Positions 18,168 through 26,185 of a stretch of DNA of 62,955 nucleotides are shown piece by piece. Both the position numbers and the translations under genes were made by a program. Numbering within the stretch: position 1 is the stretch's first letter; every line of letters starts with the position of its first letter. The notes beneath the pieces were generated by a model. It made no database searches. It saw nothing but the letters and a program-made list of their open reading frames with translations, and was not told the DNA's origin. Source of the DNA: Alphaproteobacteria bacterium (GTDB lineage: Bacteria > Pseudomonadota > Alphaproteobacteria > M2410); contig SBGZ01000086.1 of assembly GCA_006226415.1 (NCBI GenBank), positions 1 through 62,955 on the forward strand, read 5' to 3'.

Positions 18168-19270
18168 AGTGGCTGAGGCGCACTATAGCTATCGCCGCCA
18201 AGGAGTTTCGCCAACTCCGGCGTGACCGCTTGACCGGCGGCATGGTAGTCGGCATCCCGATTTTGCAGATCGTCTTGTTCGGTTATGCCATCAATATGGA
18301 TGTGCGCCATTTGCCCATCGCGGTGGCGGATCAGGCGGACACAAGCCTCTCCCGGCAAGTCGTTCAGAACATTGTCGCGAGCCAGGTCGTCGACCTTGAA
18401 TATGTCGTGGGCTCAGGTAAAGAGATCGAAAAGCTCCTGCAGGAGGGCAAGGTCATGGCCGGTCTTGTGATCCCGCCTGACTTTGAACGCCGCCTGCAGG
18501 ACCCATCCCGGGCGGCCGGGCAGCTTATGGTGGATGCCAGCGATCCCATTATTTCCGGCATCGCCCAGCGTCTGCAAGGTCTGGTGCCCTCCGGTGAAAA
18601 CGCGCCCGAAGCTCTTTCAGAGCGATCGGTGCCCTTCCTGGAAATCAGGGCCTTTTACAATCCCGAGCGTCGCACCGAAGTGCAGATTGTGCCAGGCCTG
18701 ATCGGCGTCATCCTGACCTTGACCATGGTGCTCTTCACCTCGGTCGCACTCGTGCGCGAGAAGGAGCGCGGTAACATCGAGTTTCTGATCACCACGCCCG
18801 TGCGTTCTATCGAACTTATGATCGGCAAGATCACTCCATACATTCTGATCGGGCTCATCCAGGTAGCGCTCATTCTGTTTGTAGGTGATCTTTTGTTCGA
18901 TGTGCCGATCCGGGGATCGCTTCTCGATCTCTATCTCGGCGCGCTGGCATTTGTCGCGGCCTCGCTCACCTTGGGGCTACTGATTTCGACCTTCGCCAAC
19001 AGTCAGTTCCAGGCCTTTCAAATGACGCTCCTCATTTTCCTGCCGTCCCTTTTGCTGTCAGGCTTTATGTTCCCCTTTGACGGCATGCCGAAATGGGCGC
19101 AATGGATTGCCGAGGTTCTGCCGCTCACACATTTTTTGCGTATTATCCGCGGCATTATGCTGCGCGGCGCCGAACTGAGCCAGCTTGCAGGCGAGGTCTG
19201 GGCCATTCTCGCCTTCTTCGCGGTGACGATGGCCCTGTCGATTCTGACCTTCAGGAAGCGGCTCGACTGA
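18164..19270 (+). CDS. ABC-2 type permease of the efflux operon
   Basis: 368 residues. One N-terminal TM (VVGIPILQIVLFGYAINMDV) is followed by a large extracytoplasmic domain (about 50-175). A cluster of five C-terminal TM helices then spans about 180-365, with the ABC-2 signature EKERGNIEFLITTPVRSIEL between helices. It resembles YbhS/YbhR and YhhJ. Only one permease gene is present, so the exporter is probably a homodimer. The substrate is unknown; related systems export cationic drugs and other toxic small molecules. The stop lies 2 bases from the convergent ligase gene. Confidence 0.93.
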   Translation: MKWLRRTIAIAAKEFRQLRRDRLTGGMVVGIPILQIVLFGYAINMDVRHLPIAVADQADTSLSRQVVQNIVASQVVDLEYVVGSGKEIEKLLQEGKVMAGLVIPPDFERRLQDPSRAAGQLMVDASDPIISGIAQRLQGLVPSGENAPEALSERSVPFLEIRAFYNPERRTEVQIVPGLIGVILTLTMVLFTSVALVREKERGNIEFLITTPVRSIELMIGKITPYILIGLIQVALILFVGDLLFDVPIRGSLLDLYLGALAFVAASLTLGLLISTFANSQFQAFQMTLLIFLPSLLLSGFMFPFDGMPKWAQWIAEVLPLTHFLRIIRGIMLRGAELSQLAGEVWAILAFFAVTMALSILTFRKRLD

Positions 19271-19272
19271 CC

Positions 19273-20838
19273 CTAACCGACCTGACGTCCTTTCCCATCC
19301 CAATAGGGCGCGCGCAGTTCGCGGCGAAGCACCTTGCCTGAAGGGTTGCGCGGCAGCGCGTCAATGAAATCGATGGTCTTGGGTGTCTTAAAACCGGCAA
19401 TGAGGGTGCGGGTATGAGCAATGATATCCTCAGCGCTGGCATTTTCACCAGGTTTCAGCACAACAATGCCTTTAACAGCCTCGCCCCATTTTTCATCTGG
19501 CACGCCGATAACCGCGGCGTCCGCTACGGCCGGGTGAGCAAAGAGGGCGTTTTCCACTTCCGCCGGATAAACATTTTCGCCGCCTGAAATGATCATGTCC
19601 TTCACCCGGTCGTGAATGAAGACATAGCCATCTTTGTCCAGGAAACCCGCGTCACCGGTATGGAACCAGTCGTCCACTACCGCCTCCTTCGTGGCATCTG
19701 GTTTGTTCCAATAGCCCTTCATGATGCAAGGAGAACGCATAATGATCTCGCCGACTTCGCCTTGCGCCACGTCGTCGCCGTTGTCATCGACAATGCGGAT
19801 TTCTACATGCGGGTTAGGTTTGCCGCAGGACCTGAGTTTTCCACGCGCCGGATCATGATCTTCTGGCGGCAGAGAGGTGGCCGCGCCCGTTGTTTCCGTC
19901 AGACCGTAAACCTGTATAAAGTCACAGCCGAACCGGTCTCGCGCGCGCAAGAGCACATCTTCTGCAATGGGCGAGGCGCCATAGATGATGTTCTTCAAAC
20001 TCGACACATCTACATCATTGATATTGGGTTGGTTGAGCAGCATCAAAATAACCGCCGGCACCATAAAGGCGTGGTTGATTTTGTAGGTCTCCATCAGGCG
20101 TAGAATTTCCTGTGGGTCCACATCTTTCAAAATGATGTTGGTGCAGCCGAGCCAGAACCCCAGAATACCGATGTTCACGCCAGCCACATGAAAGAGCGGC
20201 ATGCAGACAAGGCTGATTTCGCCTTCCTGCCAGTTCGCCCAGCCGCCGTGCTCGGCCTGATAAAGCACGTCTGCATAATTGGCGTTGGTCAGCTGAACAC
20301 CTTTGGGGTATCCCGTGGTGCCGCTGGTATAGAGCTGGATGACATCGTCCTCAGCGGACTTCGGAAGCTTGGGATCATTGGCCTCATAAGTGTCGCGCCA
20401 GTCATCGAATGACATCCAGGAGCCGTGCCCACCATCCATGGCAACCACTTTGCGCACGGTCGGACAATCCGCCAGCACCTGTTCTACCAATGGGTAAAAA
20501 TCTTCCGTGACGAAGAGGATTTCGGATTTCGAGTCGTTGAGCACATAAGCAACTTCCGGCCCGGCCAGCCGCCAGTTGACGCCAACAACCACGGCCTTGG
20601 CCTTGAAGGCACCGCCGAGCATTTCAAAATAGCCGGAATTATTCTTGCCCATATAGGCGACTCGAGAATCCGGCTTACAGCCCTCGGCGATCAGTCCCTG
20701 GGCGCATTGATTGGCGCGTTCATTCAGCTCGGCATAAGTCGTGCTGACCCCTTGATAGATCTGCGCCACCGTATCTGGCGTCCGTTCAGCCCTCTTGCTG
20801 TAAATTTCCTCAGCAAAATCGATCTTGAGAAATGCCAT
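19273..20838 (-). CDS. AMP-forming acyl-CoA ligase
   Basis: 521 residues from the ATG at 20838, chosen for the strong GGGAGGA ribosome site (a longer frame reaches 20865). ANL-superfamily motifs: P-loop YTSGTTGYPKG (about 184), A5 GLTETTG, A7 DWFHTGDAG and the catalytic Lys in PRNPSGKVLRREL near the C-terminus. It activates a carboxylic acid, probably a fatty or related acid, as its CoA thioester. It is the last gene of the minus-strand run that begins with merR, 88 bases after queD. Exact substrate is unknown. Confidence 0.92.
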   Translation of the reverse strand: MAFLKIDFAEEIYSKRAERTPDTVAQIYQGVSTTYAELNERANQCAQGLIAEGCKPDSRVAYMGKNNSGYFEMLGGAFKAKAVVVGVNWRLAGPEVAYVLNDSKSEILFVTEDFYPLVEQVLADCPTVRKVVAMDGGHGSWMSFDDWRDTYEANDPKLPKSAEDDVIQLYTSGTTGYPKGVQLTNANYADVLYQAEHGGWANWQEGEISLVCMPLFHVAGVNIGILGFWLGCTNIILKDVDPQEILRLMETYKINHAFMVPAVILMLLNQPNINDVDVSSLKNIIYGASPIAEDVLLRARDRFGCDFIQVYGLTETTGAATSLPPEDHDPARGKLRSCGKPNPHVEIRIVDDNGDDVAQGEVGEIIMRSPCIMKGYWNKPDATKEAVVDDWFHTGDAGFLDKDGYVFIHDRVKDMIISGGENVYPAEVENALFAHPAVADAAVIGVPDEKWGEAVKGIVVLKPGENASAEDIIAHTRTLIAGFKTPKTIDFIDALPRNPSGKVLRRELRAPYWDGKGRQVG

Positions 20839-20926
20839 GGGTCCTCCCTTCCAATGCCAGATCAAGTGCCTGCATCTTGGAGAGAGAGGTCCGGTAGGTC
20901 AAGCAGAAGCGGGAGGAATGAGGGGC

Positions 20927-21283
20927 TTAGGGGCGGTACTCAGCCCAGGTGCGCGGCGTTTCGCTGATCCGGACGCAAGAGGTCTCAGGCCAGCGTGCCT
21001 TGCACCAGTCGAAGAGCCATTTCGCCAACACTTCCGAGGTTGTCCGGTCATGGCCCAAGGCGTCATTGAGGTGCTTGTGATCAAGGGTGTCGTCGATGAA
21101 CTCCTTGAGCGGTTTCAGCTCGTGATAGTCGCGAATAAAGCCGACGTCACTGAGGGTCTCGCCCGTCAGCTCGACCTCAACCACATAATTGTGACCATGC
21201 AGCTTGGCGCAAGGGTGCGTCTCTGGCAGCCCGCCGATAAAGTGGGAGGCTGAAAAGTCGAACCGTTTTGAAATCCTGTACAT
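20927..21283 (-). CDS. queD: 6-carboxytetrahydropterin synthase (QueD/PTPS family)
   Basis: 118 residues from the ATG at 21283 (MYRISKRFDFSASHFI), with GAGG 9 bases upstream. The zinc-binding histidines are in FSASH and in LHGHNY, and the catalytic Cys in HPCAKLHGH. The C-terminal pterin-anchoring Glu is in RISETPRTWAEY, and the catalytic His probably in DHKHLN. QueD converts 7,8-dihydroneopterin triphosphate to carboxytetrahydropterin in queuosine synthesis. No queC or queE lies beside it here, so a related pterin role is possible. It follows the peptide-binding protein gene by 73 bases. Confidence 0.88.
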   Translation of the reverse strand: MYRISKRFDFSASHFIGGLPETHPCAKLHGHNYVVEVELTGETLSDVGFIRDYHELKPLKEFIDDTLDHKHLNDALGHDRTTSEVLAKWLFDWCKARWPETSCVRISETPRTWAEYRP

Positions 21284-21356
21284 GAGGGATTGCCTCGGCG
21301 CTATTGAGTTCAAGAATGGCCCGTCTCAAACGACAAAACGGACTTGAGGTCAAGTT

Positions 21357-22952
21357 TTATTCCTCAATCCACATAAAGCGGCTGAGATGAGCATCGTAGA
21401 TATTGTCTTCATAACCGCGCACATGGGTTGAAACGAGATTACCGGTCACCGAATAATTAATCGGCGCCACAGGAAAATCCTTCAGCATCAAAGCTTCGGC
21501 TTCGGCCATTTTGGCATAGCGCGGCCCAATCTGCGGAATTGGGAAGGCCGCCGCCATGAGGGCGTCATAGGCTGGATTTTGGTAGCGTGAATTATTGCCG
21601 ATGGTGTTGTCGGACAGGAAAAGCTCCAGAAAAATTTCCGGCCCCGAGGAGCCGACAAATCCAGCGCCCGCGACCACATAATTGCCGCTATCGATATCCG
21701 CATAGTGAGTTTTAAGCTCTGTTGAATGGATCTTACCTTCAACCCCAATCGCCTTCCACATGCCTGCAATTGCCACCGCGCCGCGTTTGCGATCCGGACT
21801 GGCCCGCACCCGAAAATCAAAGGACAGCGGGTTCATATCGTTAAAGCCGGCCTCTTCTAGAAGCGCTCGCGCAAGGGTCTGCCGCTGGGCAAGGGGCATA
21901 TCCGCGTAATCCATTGTCGGCGTTGGATAGTCCCGAATGGCGGCGGGCACGAAACTGACGGCTGGCTGCTCGCCTTTCTTCATGATCTTGCCCGCATAGA
22001 CCTCACGGTCAATGGCAATGGCAAGTGCAGTGCGCACCCGCTTGTCATCAAAAGGGGCGATCGACGTGTTGAAAACAATGTAATTGATCGCCGGATAGGC
22101 ACTCAGCCGCGTCTCCGCGGCCAAATGTTCTTTCAAGAAATCAATCTTGTGAGAGGGTACGCCGGACACGAAGTCAAGTTCGCCCGCCCGAAACCGTTTC
22201 AGCGCCGATTCTGAATTCTCGCTTGGATAGTAAACAACCTCATCAAGCTTGATTTGATCGGCTTCAAAGAAGTTCGGATTTTTGGCAAGCACGATCTGGT
22301 CATTCGGGATCCACGCCTTAAGCAGGAAAGGTCCGCTCGCAACAAAGTGCTCCGGTTTGGTCCAGGCGTCGCCATATTGTGCCACCACGGCGCGCGGGAT
22401 CGGCGCAAACCATACTGAGCTGATGGTATTGAGGAACTGTGGTTCCGGTCGCCAGAGCTTGACCTCTACCGTTTGGTCGTCAATCGCGCGCACTGCCAGT
22501 TCTTCAGGCGGTTTGGCGCCTTGGTGTACATCCTGGGCATTCTCGATCATATAGACGAAAGCCGCCGCCTGACTGGCTGTGGCCGGCGTATAAAGGCGGC
22601 GCATACCCGCCACATAATCTTCAGAGGTGATCGGGCTTCCATCTGACCACTTGAGGCCTTCCCGAAGATAGAAAGTGTAAGTCAATCCATCTTCACTAAT
22701 GTCCCAATGGGAAGCGCCTCCCGGGATTTCCATGCCCTTGGCATTACTGGCGACTAAAGGCAGCACCATGTCGCCAATGATCACCTGATCCGGAACGATG
22801 TTAGCTTTTTGGGGATCAAGCGTATCAGGCTCCGAGGCGTTGCCCCGATGAAGCGTTGTGCGCGCCTCTGCCTGCGCGGAACCAACAGCAACGGCCATGG
22901 CAAGGCCGACCAAAACCAACAGAAAGCTCAAGCGGTTCAAGAAAAGTATCAC
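21357..22952 (-). CDS. Peptide/oligopeptide ABC transporter substrate-binding protein (OppA-like), orphan
   Basis: 531 residues. The signal peptide ends at GSAQA. SBP_bac_5 family features: LHRGNASEPDTLDPQKA at the mature N-terminus and the internal GLTYTFYLREGLKWSDG signature, where family members read similarly. The start is GTG at 22952. Peptide-binding proteins normally sit with two permeases and one or two ATPases; none is within this window, so it is an orphan or serves a transporter encoded elsewhere. It lies 14 bases after the persulfide dioxygenase/rhodanese gene in the merR-led run. Confidence 0.9.
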   Translation of the reverse strand: MILFLNRLSFLLVLVGLAMAVAVGSAQAEARTTLHRGNASEPDTLDPQKANIVPDQVIIGDMVLPLVASNAKGMEIPGGASHWDISEDGLTYTFYLREGLKWSDGSPITSEDYVAGMRRLYTPATASQAAAFVYMIENAQDVHQGAKPPEELAVRAIDDQTVEVKLWRPEPQFLNTISSVWFAPIPRAVVAQYGDAWTKPEHFVASGPFLLKAWIPNDQIVLAKNPNFFEADQIKLDEVVYYPSENSESALKRFRAGELDFVSGVPSHKIDFLKEHLAAETRLSAYPAINYIVFNTSIAPFDDKRVRTALAIAIDREVYAGKIMKKGEQPAVSFVPAAIRDYPTPTMDYADMPLAQRQTLARALLEEAGFNDMNPLSFDFRVRASPDRKRGAVAIAGMWKAIGVEGKIHSTELKTHYADIDSGNYVVAGAGFVGSSGPEIFLELFLSDNTIGNNSRYQNPAYDALMAAAFPIPQIGPRYAKMAEAEALMLKDFPVAPINYSVTGNLVSTHVRGYEDNIYDAHLSRFMWIEE

Positions 22953-22966
22953 GAGCAGATTACCCC

Positions 22967-24007
22967 TCAGCTAGGGCTCACCAGGGGCAAGCCTTTTTCT
23001 TCCCAGGCGTTAATGCCCCCGGTCACATGCCAGGCATCAAGACCGGCATCCCGCGCGGCCTGTACGGCCATGGCCGAACGCTCTCCAAAGGCGCAGTAAA
23101 ATACGAGTTTTGCCCCGCGTGCCTCGACCAGTGTGCGCAGCATGCCATTAGGAGCAACATTTTCCTGAAGATCTCCATAGGGCGCATGGACCGAAAACTC
23201 GATGACCCCGTGTTTTTGCCTTTCTTTATCGTCCCTCAGATCGGCAAAAACAAAAGAAGACGTGCTGCTCACCTCCGCCGCATCTTCCGGCGTAAAGGCC
23301 CAGCCGCGCTTCTCAAGTTCGTCCTGACTGAGACCGATCTTCAGGTTGGCGGGCACCGCTACATCCATCATTTTGGGGTCAGCGAGTTTGAGATGGCTCA
23401 TCAGTTCCACATATTCAGCTTCTGAAGAAACCTGAAGTCTCGGATTATGGCGGATTTCTTCTCCGATGGTGCTGACCGTATCACCTTTGTAATCGTGACC
23501 GGGATAGACCAAGGTATCTTCCGGAAGCTTCAGGAGCTTGTTGAAAAGTGAGTTGTACTGATCCTTGGCACTGCCATTTTGAAAATCCGTGCGACCGGTC
23601 CCTCGAATAAACAGGGTGTCGCCTGTAAAGACGCGGTCATCCATGAGAAAAGAATAGCTGTCTGAAGTATGCCCCGGCGTATAAAGCGCGGTCAGTTGGA
23701 TGCCGTCCACGTCAATTGTATCGCCATCGTCTACCCGCATTGACACAACGTCCACCTGCGATTGAGCACCCATGACCGTTATGCAGTGGGTGCGGTCGCG
23801 CAAGGCGCCCAGTCCGGTAATGTGATCAGCATGGACATGGGTGTCGATCGCCTTGACCAACTTAACGCCGAGGTCTTCAAACAGCGCAAGATAGCGATCC
23901 ACTTTTTCAAGCACCGGATCGATGATCAAGGCCTCGCCCCCCTCCCGGCTCGCCAGAAGATAGGTATAGGTGTAGGAGCTTTGGTCAAATAACTGACGGA
24001 AAATCAT
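22967..24007 (-). CDS. Persulfide dioxygenase (ETHE1-like) fused to rhodanese
   Basis: 346 residues. The N-terminal metallo-beta-lactamase domain (1-~235) has iron ligands in THVHADH (about 56-62), TPGHTSD, FTGDTLF and YPGHDY, and resembles the ETHE1/Blh type that oxidises glutathione persulfide to sulfite. The C-terminal rhodanese domain (about 250-345) has the active-site loop YCAFGERS with its Cys. Such natural PDO-rhodanese fusions are known from Burkholderia (PRF) and handle sulfane sulfur. Placement beside YgfZ and a thiol-rich MerR regulator suggests a sulfur or metal stress role. Confidence 0.92.
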   Translation of the reverse strand: MIFRQLFDQSSYTYTYLLASREGGEALIIDPVLEKVDRYLALFEDLGVKLVKAIDTHVHADHITGLGALRDRTHCITVMGAQSQVDVVSMRVDDGDTIDVDGIQLTALYTPGHTSDSYSFLMDDRVFTGDTLFIRGTGRTDFQNGSAKDQYNSLFNKLLKLPEDTLVYPGHDYKGDTVSTIGEEIRHNPRLQVSSEAEYVELMSHLKLADPKMMDVAVPANLKIGLSQDELEKRGWAFTPEDAAEVSSTSSFVFADLRDDKERQKHGVIEFSVHAPYGDLQENVAPNGMLRTLVEARGAKLVFYCAFGERSAMAVQAARDAGLDAWHVTGGINAWEEKGLPLVSPS

Positions 24008-24023
24008 CCTGTGAATTCCTCTT

Positions 24024-24929
24024 TTAGGGTACGCGCGCCTGAGACAGCCAGAAGGGTATATGAATCTTCACTTCTTGTCCCTCGGCAGTAATCGGGTCTC
24101 CGCGCTCTTTGGCCGCTTCCCAGCGATCAAGTCGCACGAGGCTGAGCCCGTGGACGCCATGGGAGGACAACAAAGTGCCGACGTCAGACGCACCGCCCTT
24201 CAGCACGATCGGCCCTTCCGGCAGTACCGCATCGGCGGATATCGGCAGAAGGCGCTTACGCAAGGTAGTTTTATGCTTTGTCCGGGCGGTGACTTCCTGC
24301 CCGACAAAACAGCCTTTTGTAAAACTGACCCCGTTGAGCTCCGCAAAATTGCTTTCCAGAGCAAAGCTTGCGTCAGGAGGAAGGTCTCGAGATCCGTTGG
24401 CGAGACCAAGTTTCAAACGCGCCTCGTCATAATCATCCGGATCCCCGAGCTCAATGTCAGCATAATCGAGCTCTTCCTCGATCTTGGCGACATTACCAAT
24501 CACCCGAACGCCCATCAGGGCCAGGCGGGGATCGACAAAGGCGATGCCGCCAAAAGCCGGTTGGGCAGAACCCGCAACGCGCTCCGCCAGTCCCGAAGCC
24601 TCCACTGACTTGGGACCGAAGAGCGCCACCACGCCGGTGTGCTCCATCTGTGTGATTTCGACCGACGAGCGCAATTTGTAAAGCGTCAAGCGTTTGATCA
24701 GCTCGTCTTTTCTGGCGGCTTCACAGTCAATCAGAATGTCGTCACCGAATTGGACAAGGAAGAAATCAAAAAGGAGTTTGCCTTGTGGTGTCAAAAGGGC
24801 GCTGTAAAGGGCGCGGCTTGGGCTTAATAGATCGATGTCCTGGGTGACAAGACCTTGCAGCCATCCATGGGCATCGCTGCCGCTGATTTTTAGTACAGCG
24901 CGATCGGGAAGCAATGAAGCGAGGGGCAT
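24024..24929 (-). CDS. ygfZ: Folate-binding protein YgfZ (Fe-S cluster assembly factor)
   Basis: 301 residues from the ATG at 24929; a longer frame reaches 24971 but would overlap merR. The GcvT-like fold has LKISGSDAHGWLQGLVTQDI near the start and the diagnostic KGCFVGQEVTAR motif at about residue 200, with the conserved Cys. YgfZ/IBA57 proteins use tetrahydrofolate to support maturation of certain Fe-S enzymes, including radical-SAM tRNA-modifying enzymes. It begins 17 bases after merR and is followed 16 bases later by the persulfide dioxygenase, so the three genes are probably one operon. Confidence 0.93.
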   Translation of the reverse strand: MPLASLLPDRAVLKISGSDAHGWLQGLVTQDIDLLSPSRALYSALLTPQGKLLFDFFLVQFGDDILIDCEAARKDELIKRLTLYKLRSSVEITQMEHTGVVALFGPKSVEASGLAERVAGSAQPAFGGIAFVDPRLALMGVRVIGNVAKIEEELDYADIELGDPDDYDEARLKLGLANGSRDLPPDASFALESNFAELNGVSFTKGCFVGQEVTARTKHKTTLRKRLLPISADAVLPEGPIVLKGGASDVGTLLSSHGVHGLSLVRLDRWEAAKERGDPITAEGQEVKIHIPFWLSQARVP

Positions 24930-24946
24930 ATTGGGGGGATATCCTT

Positions 24947-25375
24947 TCAGAGCTTGTGATCTGTTACGCATTTGTCGTGATTTGAAAGAATTTCAATCAC
25001 ACGACAATTCGAGATCACCCCTCCAGCGCACTGATCGACCATGCGAGCGAGCTCTGTCTTAAGAGCCTGCAGGCGCATGATCTTGCGCTCAATCTCATTT
25101 AGGTGTTGCGATGCGATCTGATCTGCTTCACCGCAAGAAAGATCGGGCTTGTCCTGTAGCTCTAGGAGTTCGCGCACATCATTGAGTGAAAAACCCAAGT
25201 CCCGTGCATGGCGGATAAAGGCCAGCCGGTCCACATGGGGTTGGGAGTAAAGGCGCTGATTGCCTTCTGATCGATGCGGTGCGGGCATCAGGCCGATTTG
25301 CTCATAATAGCGCACGGTCTGTACCTTGACCCCACTGGCCTCCGCCAAAGGCCCGATGGTAAATTGCCCTTCCAT
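24947..25375 (-). CDS. MerR-family metal-responsive regulator (PbrR/CadR-like)
   Basis: 142 residues. The winged helix is at 5-70 (FTIGPLAEASGVKVQTVRYY and GNQRLYSQPHVDRLAFI). The dimer helix and metal loop carry Cys81, Cys116, Cys124 and Cys136. Cys81/116/124 match in spacing the three ligand cysteines of PbrR/CadR-type sensors of divalent metals (Pb, Cd, Hg, Zn). It is divergent from a CDF exporter whose promoter has the MerR hallmark 19-bp spacer and dyad. It also leads the ygfZ-persulfide dioxygenase run. Metal identity is not readable from sequence. Confidence 0.92.
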   Translation of the reverse strand: MEGQFTIGPLAEASGVKVQTVRYYEQIGLMPAPHRSEGNQRLYSQPHVDRLAFIRHARDLGFSLNDVRELLELQDKPDLSCGEADQIASQHLNEIERKIMRLQALKTELARMVDQCAGGVISNCRVIEILSNHDKCVTDHKL

Positions 25376-25388
25376 TCGGAAAAACCTC

Positions 25389-25419
25389 TTGAACCTACAG
25401 TTACTGTAGCTTGTAGGTT
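25389..25419 (+). promoter_or_regulatory. MerR-type promoter/operator driving the CDF exporter
   Basis: TTGAAC (-35, 25389-25394) and TAGGTT (-10, 25414-25419) are separated by 19 bp, the over-long spacing that MerR activators twist into register. The perfect dyad CTACAG-TTA-CTGTAG (25395-25409) and outer arms AACCTAC / GTAGGTT (25392-25398, 25413-25419) fill the spacer. merR lies on the left strand and the exporter on the right, the usual arrangement. Confidence 0.8.
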
Positions 25420-25483
25420 TTAAAGGGGTGAATCAAGTAACACCTGCTTGAGCTGAAGAAATTATGGCCTTTGGAGAGAATTG

Positions 25484-26104
25484 ATGAGCGGCTGTCATTG
25501 TGAGGACCAGGTATTTGACGGCATGTCGGGTGGTTATCGGCGCGTCCTTTGGACCGTAATCGCCATAAACGCCTCTATGTTTCTCGTTGAGCTGACGGCG
25601 GGGATCACCGCCAACTCCATGTCCCTGCAAGCAGACGCCCTCGATTTTCTGGGCGATTCGGCAACTTACTTCATCTCTCTGTTGGTCATTGGCCGCCCTC
25701 AACCCATCCGATCAAAGGCGGCCCTCTTTAAAGGTGCCAGTCTGGCTGTCCTCGCGGTTTGGGTTCTGGGATCGACCATCTATCGTGTCTTCATACTTGA
25801 GCAGCCGGATCAGCTGGTCATGGGTTGGGTCGGCGCTGCGGCGCTCGTCGCCAATCTGGCCAGCGTCTTGTTGCTTTTGAAATATCGCGATGGCGACGCC
25901 AATGTGCGCTCGGTTTGGCTGTGCAGCCGCAACGATGCGATCGGCAATGTGGCGGTCATCTGTGCCGCTGTCTTGGTCGGCCAACTGGCTTCAGCCTGGC
26001 CGGATCTCATCGTCGCCCTGGTCATGGCCAGTCTCTTTTTGACCTCCTCTGTCAAAATCTGTCGCCAGGCGATGGCCGAGCTGAAAACCCAAACCGCTGA
26101 GTGA
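25484..26104 (+). CDS. CDF-type metal cation transporter (short, no C-terminal domain)
   Basis: 206 residues from the ATG at 25484, with GGAGAG upstream. Six TM segments fill almost the whole length. The TM2 metal site reads ADALDFLGDS, with Asp where most CDF proteins have His. TM5 reads SRNDAIGNVAV instead of the usual HxxxD. The cytoplasmic domain of FieF-like proteins is missing. An N-terminal CHC (SGCHCEDQ) may bind metal. Known relatives of this RND-motif subgroup are small CDF members paired with MerR sensors. It should export a thiophilic or divalent metal under control of the adjacent regulator. Confidence 0.87.
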   Translation: MSGCHCEDQVFDGMSGGYRRVLWTVIAINASMFLVELTAGITANSMSLQADALDFLGDSATYFISLLVIGRPQPIRSKAALFKGASLAVLAVWVLGSTIYRVFILEQPDQLVMGWVGAAALVANLASVLLLLKYRDGDANVRSVWLCSRNDAIGNVAVICAAVLVGQLASAWPDLIVALVMASLFLTSSVKICRQAMAELKTQTAE

Positions 26105-26185
26105 CTGGCGAAGGCCGCGTCTCTGGCCTATAAATTAAGGGGTAGGGGAATCGGCCCCAGTGGCAGAACACGCGAAACAAACTGA

